Below, in pieces: positions 22,835 through 34,491 of a stretch of 64,000 nucleotides of DNA. The notes below the pieces were generated by a model that worked only from the letters and a program-made list of their open reading frames with translations, was not told the origin of the DNA and made no database searches. The position numbers and the translations under genes were made by a program. The stretch comes from Pelagomonas calceolata (taxonomy: Eukaryota > Sar > Pelagophyceae > Pelagomonadales > Pelagomonadaceae), in NCBI GenBank assembly GCA_918797485.1, contig CAKKNE010000005.1, positions 1,736,001 to 1,800,000 of the forward strand, given 5' to 3'. Within the stretch, counting starts at the first letter, position 1. Every line of letters begins with the position of its first letter.

Positions 22835-24266
22835 AGCCCCTCCGCGTCGCGAATATCCTCCGACGAACTGGCAAGCACGTCGTAGATGTGCCATGCTTCG
22901 GCAATAGGGCACGTCAAGCCTGTGGGAGTCGTCGACCTTGTCGTATTTCGCAAACTTCTTTGTAGCGGACGAGCAGCAAACGAGCGGCCCTCTTGGCGAA
23001 GTGGACCAAGAAGCGGCGCATCCAATTAGAGTGGGTGCGAAGGTTTTAAGACTCCGAGTCGGACCAAATTAGACACCCGGAGACTGAAATCGTTGCCAAG
23101 GGCCAAGTGACTGGGTGGCCACGGGGGGTGTCGGGGTGTCACGGAACCCCAAATTTGCCGTATCTCCATAACTAGGCGTCTGGTGCGCAGGCAATTCGAG
23201 GATGGGGGCCTCCTTGCACCTCTGGGGGACATGACCGAAACAGGCGAGCGAAACGATTAGGTTTGGAAAGGAAATTTTAGTGGCCTGCGCACGTCGCGCC
23301 AGTCACTGTGGCGTTTCGTGCCGCGTCAGGCTACCTAGAAGGTTCGGGTTCGGGTTGCATGTCGGATTTTTGGAACTTTTGGGTGTTACCATGGCGGTTA
23401 TTGGTATGTTTCCGCTTAGGGGCTCTACATGCCAATCAAGCAACGCGAGATGAGTATTGAGATGGGCATCTAGTGCCCCCCGTAATAATATTATAATATG
23501 GTTTGGTTAGAGTCAGCCAGGCTATATCCATTTAGCAATTTGACTTCCCGGACTCGGAGGTCTAGCTAGCAAGACGCCAGCGGAGCAGACGAGACGAAGA
23601 GAGCAGAAAAAGGTATAGTTTAAACCACTTCGGGGTCACCTGCCCTGAGGGCAGCTAACCCTGTAGTGGTTCACACCTTTTCCCCTGCCGGGGGCTGCTC
23701 CGCAAGGGTGCCAACTCGGGCGTGGGGGCCTCAGGCTTCCGTGCGGGTTTAAGACTTTTCTATTATAAACCACTGATTTCGGGTAGCGTAAATTTTTTCG
23801 TCTTGGTGTCTTGGTGTCCGACCGGGGGGCGTTCCTGTGCCAATTTAACTATGCTTTGCTAAAAGATCTTACTGTCTTCCTGTCTTCCTGTCTCGTCGGA
23901 ATCCTCGGCCCTGGGGCCCCGGCCGCGATTTCGGCCTATGTTGCCGTCAATGACCCGCTCTTCCTGTCTTGATAGGAAGAGCAGCATCTTCCTGGCTAGA
24001 TCCAGGAAACAAATTCCCACCTTGCTATATCTCTCAACATCGACCACATCGGCCGCCCAGGTCATTCACTGGTAGGGGGTCGCGAGACTACAACCGCGTG
24101 AATGTAAGCCACAAAGCAATGCTGGATCACAAGAATTCAGTCTAGTAGCCCCAGCTGGTGCTCCTAGCCACACCGGACGCATTCTTATGTCCAAAAGCGG
24201 TAATTTGGTATGTAAGGTTGTGGGACTCAAAGCGCCAACTTTGTTCCATCCCTAAGTAATTGGCTA
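22835..24266. other. intergenic, repeats, no gene seen
   Basis: Holds a second copy of the GTGGCGTTTCGTGCCGC block (about 23310-23335), an AT island (ATAATATTATAATATGG near 23485) and short C/T-rich direct repeats (TTCCTGTCTTCCTGTC near 23876). The end is the 3' flank of the CBP/p300 gene. Confidence 0.5.
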
Positions 24267-27200
24267 TTAAAGGGTGTGATTTGGATTCATTTGATACCTT
24301 CGGTATGCTGCATTCATGGCTGCCCGACGACGTTCATCCATTTGGGCTTGCTGTTGAGCTAGTGCTCTCAGCTGCTCCTTAAGCTGTCTGCATTTTGGTA
24401 CGACACAGGCCTCGCGACGGCACTGACGCGCATGTATCTGCAACAACGCCCAAATTCGACGGCAAATAGCGCAGCCACCCTGCACTCGTGTTGTACAATT
24501 TGCACCATGCTTTAACAAGTTCTGCGAGGACCGATCTAACAATATGAATGCCTGGCGTTCACGCACCTTCATCTTGTTGCAATTGGCAGAAGGACATTGT
24601 TGGTTTCTGCAGCCCGAGGCATGTTGAAGAAGCTGCATATGGAGCTGGATCGATCGATGGCGATCTCGGCGCTGCTCCTCCGTGAGCTGGGCCTGCGAAT
24701 CGCCGCCAACGATTGATCTCCTGAACGGAAACTTATCGGAAAACATTTTATGCATTTTTTTATAGCACTCCTGCAGGCTCAGGGTTCGCTTTACTCCGAA
24801 AAAATAGGGTTCGCACCTGGCACAGGTGAAAATCCGTGTCTTGTTCTGATGTGTAGCAACACCCTGAGTTAATATCAATGTTGCAATTCGAGCAGGTTAC
24901 GAGGAATTTAGGCACATCAGGGTTGTGTGTATGATACAAAGACATCATTGAAGTATGCTTGGCCCTCCTCAGGTCGTCAAATTGATAGTGATTACCCTGG
25001 CATAAATTCAGAAATTGCTGCCGTGTGTCATAAAATTCAGATTCAATAGTTTCATCCTTATCTTCGGTCTCATCAAAGTGTCGCTCTCTATTGATTCTCT
25101 GATCTCGAGCTTCAGGGTCGTTGATATTTGCTTTGGCGGCCGATTGACTTGTTTTGTCCACGCCTGGTGAATTAGGCTTTGTCTGCCCGACTCTGAGATT
25201 GGAAGGTGCCCTCTGTATTTCTGCACCATGCTGATTACTATTATTCAACTCCTTTTTGTGACGAATCCCCATTGCACATGCAAATATGCGTGGTTGCAGG
25301 TATGCAACAATAAAGGCATCTTTCATCGGCTCCAGGATTTTGCCCATCCGCACAATTAGTGAGTCCGTTCCAAGTTCTTCTTCCACTGACCCGTCTGACC
25401 GAAGGCCACGCTGTGCACGTGCCTTCGCTTTTTTCTTCGATTTAGATTCTAGTCGTTCATTGGCCTCGTCTGAAATTGCTTTGGCCACATTCTCCGCCTC
25501 GCCTGGCCAGTAATCACCCTCGAAGTATGGAATCTGGGTTATGTTAAAATCACTCTTGAAATTTTCATCCCAGAGGTTAGTTATGCGAGTAACGACACCT
25601 TCATCGCGCGCTTTTCTGAGTAACGTTATGTACCATAATCTAAGACGGTCGTCTTTGGGCGTCTTTTGGTCTTCAGGATGGCAGAAGAAAATATAATCGT
25701 CCCCCTTGCAAGGTGGGCAGGCCCAGATGTGGGCAGTATGAAAGCCACGCTCTTTTGCGTGCGCTAAGTATGCGATCAACATTTCGTGGTATACAAGAGT
25801 GCGGTTCTCTCTCGGGCGAAAATAGTAGACTGAATCAAGATAACTGACATAAACACGCCTGTTATTTGGCTGTGGACACTTGTGCCCATACTCATAGAGG
25901 TACATGCCAAATAGTATCACATCAACACCGTCCATTTCCTGGAAGAGAAGTACGCATTTTGACCGCATCGGAAATTCACATGGGTACTTGTGCTGTGAAT
26001 AACGCTTGAGAATTTTGGGCTTCACTTGATGCATTTTGTCGATATTTGAAAGCTGTCGAACATAAACAGGAGTTGGTTTGCTGGGTGAAGTCGTTGAGTT
26101 CCTTGTGTGAACATCTTGCAGTGATTTGATGACACGGTCTTCGAGAAAACGAGATAGTTTCGTGTGGCGAATATCTTTTGCGCCAAGTGGTCTCGGATGG
26201 GGGTCCTTTTTGCCACGCTGGGCCATAAAGCAAAAAGGACAATGATATATTGTCGTTCCCTTATTCATCCGACCATTAAACAAGGCGCATATTTGATGAA
26301 CCCACCGGTTGCACTGCGAGCACTCTACCCAGGGCTCTTCATGCATTTCATCATTTTTCTTTTTTTGCAAGTCCTTCTTCCACAATGTACAATCGGCAAA
26401 TTCAAGAGGCTGTTTGTCACGCAGCTCGTTGAAGCACTGTTGACACCAATGATACTGATTTCGACCCCCTGTATAATAATATGAGTTGCGTCGAATACGC
26501 TGTCCATTACAGGACCCGTTGCAGTAGTAAACTGTAGGCTCAAAAAGAAGTTTTTCGCAACCGCATAGGATGCATACGTCGCCATTCAGTTTTCTTTGTT
26601 TTTCTTCTGCTTCGATGGTTGCAATCATGACTTGGTAGAGCTTTTCAAAAGTTAGCTTCATTTCACGTGCTACTTTGCAAACATCTGAGCCATCTCCGTT
26701 GTATGTCACAGCATTATCAAAAGTGAGGCGCACATCAGCAGCAAAATCCAATATACTTTTGTAACAGTTATTCTCCATCCGCTTTTTTATTGAGCCGAGG
26801 TCCATTGGGGTTTTGACAACATCAAAATAGTCAGGAAGATTTAATTCAACTGGATCGACTGGTTGCATGAATATCCAGGAGCATTCGTGATCTGTTAATT
26901 TCTTGAGGACTGGTGCACATTTCTGACGTATCTTAGCAGAGCTCAATCGAAGTCCCATTTTTAGTGACTGAAGGTGTGCATGGACCTGCGTAGGTGTAAA
27001 CGAGTTCAAGAGGCTAGTGCCTTCTTCGATCCGACCAGCGGACGCTAAAGTGGTGTTATGTGCTGCATCTAGAGTCCGGTGGATATTGACATTGCCCACG
27101 ATTTTACTTGAGATTCCACTGATAACACGTGTTTTTTTTAAGTCGTGCGCACCAGAAGCACTACTGTATCTATTTCCGCTATGCGGTTGTAAATACTGGG

Positions 27201-28521
27201 CACTCTTAACTAACAAATGCCCCTGTCTAGCTCTGTCTCCAGCAGTACGCTGAATGTATCCACTCCCAGTAGATCGCCCCCCTTCGTTTAGGGCACGTTG
27301 AGAATGCCTGTCTGAGCAAATGCCAGATATATCTTGCATACTTTGGCCTTCGGTGCCACTACCCGACTCATGCCTATGTATAAGTTCGCCTTGAGGTTTT
27401 AGCATCGAGACACTGTCAAAAGAACTGTGCCATAGCAAGTTGTTTTGCTTTTTCGTGATTTCGCTGGATTGCATCTCGGACTGGCCCACATACTGCGCAT
27501 CGCTGGTCCTTGCATCGATGATAATGCGAAAGGACATATCGGGAAGATACACAATGCGCCATTTGACACTGCTGGTCTTTACATTCGGCGATATGTTTCC
27601 ACAACCGTTTCATCCCGGCGCAGTGCGGTGTGACCGGACATTTCCCGTTTTCGTGCGGGCATTTAGATGCATGTCGCAAGAGTAGAAGCCTTTGTTGCTG
27701 CTGACGTAGCACTTGCTGTCTTTGATCCGCGTGGTATGGGCGTTGAGAGTGGACTTGTTCGCTAGAGCTGGGTGGTTGACTTTTACCAGAAATGGTTGAT
27801 GTTGCGCTTAGTGCACTGTTCTTATTGGTTGAACTTGTATCAGCGGAGACAGCACCCACAGTTACTCCAACACTCATTGATGTGGTAATATCGCCAACAT
27901 TACCGGCTTCGTTTGCGGTACTTACCTGGACAAATCAGGCAGAAGTAATACAATTTAAAAACTTTGCCGGGAACACTGCTTTTCTGCATGGGACACAACA
28001 TCACTATTGGTTGAATGTGCAGCAGAAGCATAATCGGCTACTGCAGGCGTCGAGTTGATTTCATTCGAAGCAGCTTGTGCTCCTGTGGCCCCCCTTTGAG
28101 ATATACTTCCATCTTCTTCAGGCTTTGGTTTTTGCTGCTGGGCGCGCAATCCCATGGCTATCGCCAAAGCTTGCAGCCTCCTTTTCAATGTCTGAGTGTC
28201 CTTATATTCATCCTATGCATCGGAGGTGTTATTTCTTGTTTGTGCTTAAAAATTACAAATGAATTTGCAGAGCGAAATAAAGATTCTTCGAGGCGCCTAG
28301 CCATTTGTGGAAGCTTTTGCATCCATTCTACCGGGGCATTTGGTTTACGCGCTTGGAGCAATCGGGCTCTGTGTAGTACGAAGGTTGTGACAGTTTTGTA
28401 AAAACACGCACATGTTTGTGATCATTTTGCGTCGCTCTTGAAGATGAAGTTCCTGGGCGTACCACATGGGACACGGCGAAGGGCGTTGCGACATCGAATT
28501 GTCTGGTACCTCAGCTGACAT
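24267..28521 (-). CDS. CBP/p300-type histone acetyltransferase
   Basis: Nuclear co-activator that acetylates histones and binds transcription factors. Exons on the minus strand are 28521-28412, 28368-28257, 28191 to about 27990, about 27940 to 27426, 27373-24817 and 24770-24267; introns are about 43-65 nt. The order is a KIX-like helix bundle (RRKMITNI...LPQMARRLEESLFRSANS...LKRRLQALA, exons 1-3), TAZ1 (HASKCPHENGKCPV), and bromodomain (FMQPVDPVELNLPDYFDVVK). Then come a cysteine-rich RING/PHD-like block (WVECSQCNRWVHQIC), the KAT11 catalytic domain (CPPCKGDDYIFFCHPEDQK), ZZ finger (CSNCNIDINSGCCY) and TAZ2 (HASGCRNQQCPSANCNKMK). The 52-nt intron at 27374-27425 and the 46-nt intron at 24771-24816 close frame and domains cleanly. 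The boundary near 27940-27990 is approximate. Plant HAC proteins lack the bromodomain, so this is the animal/stramenopile-like architecture. Confidence 0.92.
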
Positions 28522-28579
28522 TGTAGACGGACGCCCTCCACAGTACCGTAGGTACACGTATCCCTATGTAAAGTAACTT

Positions 28580-29420
28580 GAATTTACTTGGTCCCACCGG
28601 ACCTACTTGAGCACCCAGATAGACGTCCAAAAGCGTCCGGAAGAACCCAGCAGAAGTAGGAGTGAGTTTGAGGAGGTCTGAGGGGGGTCCGTGGCTACCT
28701 ATGACTACCCTTACTTCAACTTGAGGTTGACGTGGGGGGAAGTTGAAGCTGAGAGACTACGGAGAGCTAAAACCCGCGAGGTAGAGGGGCTGTACTCTCG
28801 GAGGGCCAGCCGCGCGTGACGGGGGTGGTGCGGGTTTTCCTTGCACCAGAGAGTGCCCCCAACCCCCCACCCGCGCTGGTATCCTATGAATATACGCCTA
28901 GCGTCCTAAAGGCCGCTCTCGGACGAGTTCGACTCCCCGCGGTCGGCGTCGCGGGCCATAAGTCCCTTCCACTGGCGCGGCGCGTCGGCGCGTCATTCCA
29001 ACGTCCCCTGGAATGCATACGTACGTCATACCGGTCGAATTTTGTCGATAGGTGCCCAAGCGGCCCGCGATCGACATTCACCGAATATGCTCTCCCGACC
29101 GGCCGCGGATTGACATGTGGCGACGGATAGCTGGTGGACTTCTGAAGGTGCATCGCTGTTTGCGTTGGTCAGGCGCTTCTCTACCAGCAATTTGGAGATC
29201 TGTTCGCAGTCGCGCGCCGATTTAGGGCCTTCGCAGAGCACCAGGCTTTTGGGCACTCGCAGACCGCCGAGGCGGCTAGCTTTCGACGCGCGCTCTTTAC
29301 GCCAGGCGCGGACGAGTTCCTAGGACCTCCACACACGCCCGGTGGCTGCCCCGTGCCGCACACGGGCACGGAGAGCGCGTTAAAAGCTGGGTGCTCAAGT
29401 AGGCCTAGTGGGACTAGTAT
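28580..29420 (-). mobile_element. non-autonomous TIR element, about 0.83 kb
   Basis: The left end reads TCCCACCGGACCTACTTGAG then CACCCAG. The right end, reverse-complemented, reads TCCCACTAGGCCTACTTGAG then CACCCAG, so the termini are inverted repeats of at least 27 bp with about three mismatches. Related segments occur at 12790-13200, 36420-37010 and 43080-43206. The interior on the minus strand has a 76-codon ORF (29256-29026, SKLLVEKRLTNANSDAPSEV) whose reading is partly kept in the 12.8-kb copy. No transposase is recognisable. A clean target duplication was not identified. Confidence 0.7.
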
Positions 29421-29429
29421 AAATAAATA

Positions 29430-29520
29430 ATTAAGGAAGGGAGGAATATCCTAAAGGAAAGGACATACACCAAGCCTCTAGAGGCCTTCTCCCTGCGCGG
29501 CTAGGATACCCAGCCGGCGC
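29430..29520 (+). repeat. dispersed repeat, GGAATATCCTAAAGGAAA block
   Basis: GAGGAATATCCTAAAGGAAA, then GGACATACACCAAGCCTCTA and GAGGCCTTCTCCCTGC. Copies are at 20075-20165 (reverse) and 36365-36415 (same strand, directly before the other long TIR copy), with a partial one near 10725-10765. Its repeated position next to the TIR element suggests an insertion hot spot or a larger composite. Confidence 0.65.
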
Positions 29521-29626
29521 TTAAAAAGACGTCAAGAAACGATAGAGCAAATTCTCGATCCGGGGGCGGGTCACGGTCATCTCCCATCAATAAAGCTCTA
29601 CAATAAAGCAAAACAATCCGCGTTCG

Positions 29627-29818
29627 TCATGTTGCGCGTCTCGGGTAAGATCGTTTTAGTTTCTGGAAGAAGTCTCCTCTGACGTCGTCCAATTTTGGAC
29701 ACTCAAATATAGTGTGCACAATCGTCTCGGAACCGTGGCCACAACATAGTATTTCCCCTGCTGATTTCGCCCCACCTTCCCGGGGCCCTTTGGTGTTGAT
29801 AATCGCACCGGGCCTCAC
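29627..29818 (-). pseudogene. possible non-LTR retrotransposon ORF2 C-terminal remnant
   Basis: 63 open codons include CCGHGSETIVHTIFECPKLDDVR. This CCxHxxET..H..FxCP..xxxR pattern is typical of the zinc-binding tail after the reverse transcriptase in many LINE ORF2 proteins. The reverse transcriptase itself is not recognisable upstream (29830-30460, minus strand), so this is a short relic at best. Confidence 0.4.
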
Positions 29819-30537
29819 CCTTACCCTAGCACGTGCCTCGAGACCTTAGATTTTTGAGGCGCGCGAGCTTTTGGTTGACCGCGACACATGATACGACACT
29901 ACCTCCAGTTTCTCGAGCGCTTAAACGCGGTCGCAGTGTCCGAGAGTACCCCATGCATGTGTACGACCCAATGTCTTCTTTAGGACATACCGTCTGGCGA
30001 TTTCTGCTACGTCGCGCCGCGGGGTACGCCGCGCATGATCTCAGCGACGAAATTGGTGCAAATAGTTGCCCCTGCACATTCCACTGGCTTTGGTACCTTC
30101 TCGGGCAGCCTCGATTCAGCGAAAGTTTTCGCGTGGAGCCCCACGAGGGTCGTTACGGGAGCGTCAAGGGCCGAGCTTCAGGCCAGCTCTTCTTGGCGCC
30201 ACTATCACCTCACCGCGGAGACCGCCGGGCCGCGGCTTCATCGCGAACTAGTGCTGCGATTGCTGCGTGAGATTTCGCCCCAGGAGAGCTTTTTTGGACT
30301 TTTAGCACGCCACGACGCGGTCGCCACGAGCAGCCCGCGCGCTGAATGTGCTGGGCGCGACGAAGTGCCGTCCTGCGGCCCCGACCCCGCAATCGCAGAC
30401 AGGCTGCGAGTCACGGTGCTGGTCACAAAGTCGTATAACAATGTATTTATCTCACGAGGCTAGTTTACTCGGGTTATTATAAGCCGGCCCCGAGCGTGCA
30501 AAAATCCGATAAAAACTAGGCTTTGCTACCTCCCGCC

Positions 30538-33274
30538 ATGACGTCGCGAGGCCAAAGCTCCCAGACCGGCGACGACGACGAAGATAGTTGGAGCTGCTCG
30601 GATGAGGGACGCTCGCGTAGGGAGGGGTTCTCCTTTTGTGCGTTCGGGATTAGTAGCTGGTTTGGACGAAAACAGAGTGAGGTCGAGTTGGAGCTTCGGA
30701 AGGAAATCAGCAGCTTGAAACAAGAGAACCGGCGGTTGCGTGAATTGGCAAAAAGCAGGGGTGCTTCTATTGGTGACATCTGTCGTGTGACTACTCCAAA
30801 CAAACCTCTTGCACCAATTCGGGGAGGAGAACTTCGCGCACAGTGCGAAACGAGAGAACTGGAGGAACTGACAACAGAGCGCAAGAATGCCCCCCTACCT
30901 TCCGGTCAGGCCCAATCAGTGCCCACAGTCTGCGGGGAACCCCCACCAGAGAGTTCCTTGTCTGACTGTGTCCAGATTCCGCAGTCCAACTTTGGCGAAG
31001 CAGTGCCCATGTCAACAAATCCCATAATCATTGTAACAGACGCGGGGCGATCACTGGAGGATGAACTAACACTCGTTCTTCTGCGGGCCTTTGCAGAGCA
31101 GGGCCTCGTTCAGCCACAAGCAGTCGTTGCTAATGTATCACCTGCCCTGGCACGTGCACGTCTCACACGTGGGACTCTGGACACGTTGGGTCTATACAAC
31201 GTGCCTGTTGGTGTTGGTACAGACGGCGGGACTGGGATTAAATGTGAAGATACTTGGTCAGCCTCAGCGGAGCAATATGTACCACGTGAGCAGAGCCAGA
31301 GTGCTAAGGCCCTCATATCCGGTCGGCGCCTTCTTCACCAAACTTTCGTCCGTGCTCGAGAAACCTCACTTACTCTCCTTCTGCTGTCATCGACAAAAGA
31401 TGCCGCACTTTTCTTCCGTGACAATACGGATCTATTCCGGTCAAAAATCAAGACAGTCGTCTTTTCGGGGGAAGCAAAAGTGCCAGGACACACAGATGGT
31501 GATGAGGCACAGTTCATTGAGCCAGACGAGTCGTCTCCAAATGTTGCGATTGATATCACCTCGGCTCAATTTCTTTTCCGGCGCCTCCAAGAGTGGGGTG
31601 TCCCGCTGATTGTACTTGGTCAGAGAGCGGCGCGTGCAGCGCCAACACCACGAAGTGTCTTCGACCAACTAGCTGAGCTCGGATCTCCCATCGGCTGGCG
31701 TTTGCAGAGCTCACAGAAGGAAGCCATCGAGAAGCTGTGGCAAGATGCACGGTGTGAAGAAGCTCGGCGCATCCAATTTCTCAAACGCTACTGCGGCTCG
31801 AATGATGTTCCAGCCAATGAGGACAACATATGGGCATACATTGAGGGCTTCGACGTAAAAGATACGTTAGCGCTAGTTGCGTGTGTGCCTACACTTCGCG
31901 AAAAGTTCTTGATGCCACATATTCATAGCCTACGAGGTGCTGACCATATGTGCATCGGGGTTTCTGTAAGTGATTGTGGTATAAAGCCCAAGCTCGAGAA
32001 AATACTAGAAGATTACCTCTCAAGCGCATACATCAATGGCATTACACTCAATTCAAACCTGTGCCGACCCGAAATCATTGTCGTGTCTGACCCAGGCCAG
32101 GACTTGGATGATGAGATGGCATTGATCCTCCTGCGCGCCCTCATCGAGGAAGGTCTAGTCAACTGTGAGGCAGTCATATGCAATTTACAGCCAGCAAATC
32201 AACGTGCGCTTCTCGCACGAGGGACTCTCGATTGTCTTGGCCTTCAGCACGTGTCGGTGGGTGTTGGGTCTGACGGTGGGTCAAATAAGCACCTGGACAC
32301 GTTTGCAATCTCTGCACAGCACTACATGCCCCAAGAGATGGAGCTCATTGACGGTCAACGATTACTTCATCAACTGTATACGTCAGCGCCCCTTGGCGGA
32401 GTGCATCTTTTACTCATCTCCTCAATGACCGACGCAGCTCAATTTGTACGCGAGAATGAGCACTTATTTGTGCAGAAGACACAGTCTGTAACAATAATGG
32501 GTGGAGTGGAGCCGTTCGACACCGATGACGGCCTTCCGCTCGTCCCGGACACAGCGAACAATAATGCCTTTGACATGAATGCGGCCAGAGAGCTCTATGC
32601 GCAGTGTCAAAATCTACGTGTCCCGCTTATCATTCTTAGTCGCTATGCAGCGTACGCATGTCCCATGCCCCGAGATATCTATGATGACATGGCCTGGACG
32701 GGTCACCCCATCGGCCTTCGTCTCCAGACAACGCAGCGCCAATCAATTGAAGGCCTCTGGCAGCGTGCCGCTTCTGAGGATCAGGAGAGGCGCATGGGTC
32801 TGCCCAAGCGCTGCAACAAACAATGGTTTTGTTCTACCTTTTGTAAGGGTCAAGGCCTCAGTCGTACTTGCGATGACTCAATCTGGGATCTTGTCGTCTC
32901 TTTCAACATGTACGATCCTCTCGCCCTTATGGCGTGTGTCCCAGACCTTCGACGCCGTTTCTTTACATGTGTTGAAAAAGAAGTCAAGGGCGTTACTCAT
33001 ACTGTTATTGGCATCTCAAAGCACGAGCCTGGTATTACTGATGACAAGGTAAAAGAGCTCCGCGACTTCATGTATCGGGGCTTCTTTAAGGGCACTACCC
33101 TCAATTTCTCCTCTTACACCAAACTCGATGCTGATACTATGTACGTTACCCTCAAACTGGCTAGGAATATAATTATATCTTTGCGATGCAAATCGTAGGC
33201 CAAAGCGTCTCAAAGAACTAGCTCAAGAAGTCACCTCTGTCGCCATTGATGAAGAGAAGGCAAGCTACCCATAA
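30538..33274 (+). CDS. tandem nucleoside-hydrolase-like protein
   Basis: Two related domains of about 345 residues each belong to the inosine-uridine nucleoside hydrolase superfamily, which cleaves the N-glycosidic bond of ribonucleosides using a calcium held by aspartates. Exons are 30538-33140 and 33199-33274; phases close to 892 residues. Start: MTSRGQSSQTGD. A short coiled coil (about 45-85) precedes the domains. Domain 1 (from about 162) reads IIIVTDAGRSLEDELTLVLL, domain 2 (from about 511) IIVVSDPGQDLDDEMALILL. Both have GVGxDGG and a late DxLAL(V/M)ACVP motif. Domain 2 keeps the DPG...DD aspartate set; domain 1 has A for P and E for the first D of DD, so it may be inactive. Substrate is unknown. 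The 58-nt intron near the 3' end is supported by the lysine-rich reading PKRLKELAQEV after it. Confidence 0.8.
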
Positions 33275-34491
33275 GCCAGGTGGCATCCTTTCCTGTGGGT
33301 TGGCAGAGTTGGCAAGTTAACGTTGAAATAAACAATGTAGATGATTACACATCATGATTGTGGACGGGGAAGCACAGGTGCACATAGCAAACCCGCAATC
33401 CTCGCCCCGCCGCACCCCCACCGGAGAGTAAGACATCCGCTCAAGTTCACGCTTAGGCCGGATCTAGGGTGTTCCATCCCGATGGCAATCGCCTAGGTCG
33501 CCGCGGCATCTTTTATCTGCCTCAGGCAATAGCTACATCCGAGTTTCAGGCCCTACTCGGTGTCCTAGTCTGAGGGCTTGCTTTTTTTCAATTCAAGGCT
33601 CTAAAGTTGAGATCACTGAAAGTCACTGCCTTGCTCAACTTAAAGACTCGACCTAGCGGTACTAAGTCCCCCAGCCCCGGCAGGCCCGGACCGGCGGGTA
33701 CCGGGTCTCGGTCATACTGATATTCTCAACAACAAATCCATTTGAGAAGAACTCAAACCTTGAAAACGTTGACATGATCCAACCTGTCACCTGTCCTTAC
33801 CGAGGCATATCCGCATTTCGCTTCCGAGTCAAAATTTTCTGTAGGACACCCACAGACGAACAATTTTCTTCTACGCAACAACTTGAGCTCCGAGTCCCGT
33901 GATAAACTCTCAAACTCAGGCTTCGAACAACTTAGTTATTCAGGGAGGGAACTGAGCACTACATACTGCCGTTGCTCCCAGACTACGCAACTCATACTAC
34001 TGTGACTAGGCTATTCCTTGCGCATGATCGCAGCCCGAGGGAACCTGCATGGGACTCAGGGAATCCGGTGGACCGTGACGCAGCGAGATCCTACAGGCCT
34101 TGCGACTCGAAAATCTTCCAAGTTTTCTGCGCCACTCGGAGCCACTTGCCCCGGGCCCGGGCAAGCGCCCTGGGCCCGGCCGCCGGCCCGGGGCCGTCTG
34201 CCGCAGTGCGGCGAGCTCGAATATAGCCTCAGCTGAGTGTTGCGAGCACACATAAAACTGGCGAGTGCGCGCCGCACATCCGCCCCGTTTAGAGTAAAAT
34301 CCTCCCCACACCCCAACCCAGCCAAGCTGAGGCTTTCCTTTTTGTCTCAAGATACAAGTTACGTCTTGTATGAGTCTAGGTATACCTACGGTACCAAGCT
34401 CGTAAGCCGGTACTTGCTGGTACCAGCTTGTACAGACTGGTACACACTCGCAGGGCCTTTATGAGTCAAGCTGTTGATGACATTAGACTAA
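33275..34491. other. intergenic, palindromic GC tracts
   Basis: No gene supported. Near 34149 lies CCCCGGGCCCGGGC, followed by further GGCCCGGG palindromes to about 34195. Between 34380 and 34445 there are clustered GGTAC palindromic words. The end is the upstream region of the PP2C gene. Confidence 0.5.

Larger units (their letters stand above)
28522..30537. other. intergenic, transposon-rich
   Basis: Upstream of CBP/p300 (-) and of the nucleoside-hydrolase gene (+). It holds the TIR element (28580-29420), a second dispersed repeat (29430-29520) and a possible retrotransposon remnant (29627-29818). From 29830 to 30463 ORFs are open on both strands, but I recognise nothing in them. Confidence 0.6.

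Noticed and set aside
29833-30463. Plus-strand ORFs upstream of the nucleoside-hydrolase gene as a real gene
   Set aside because: Overlapping frames in both directions, no conserved motif and no clear start; likely repeat-derived.
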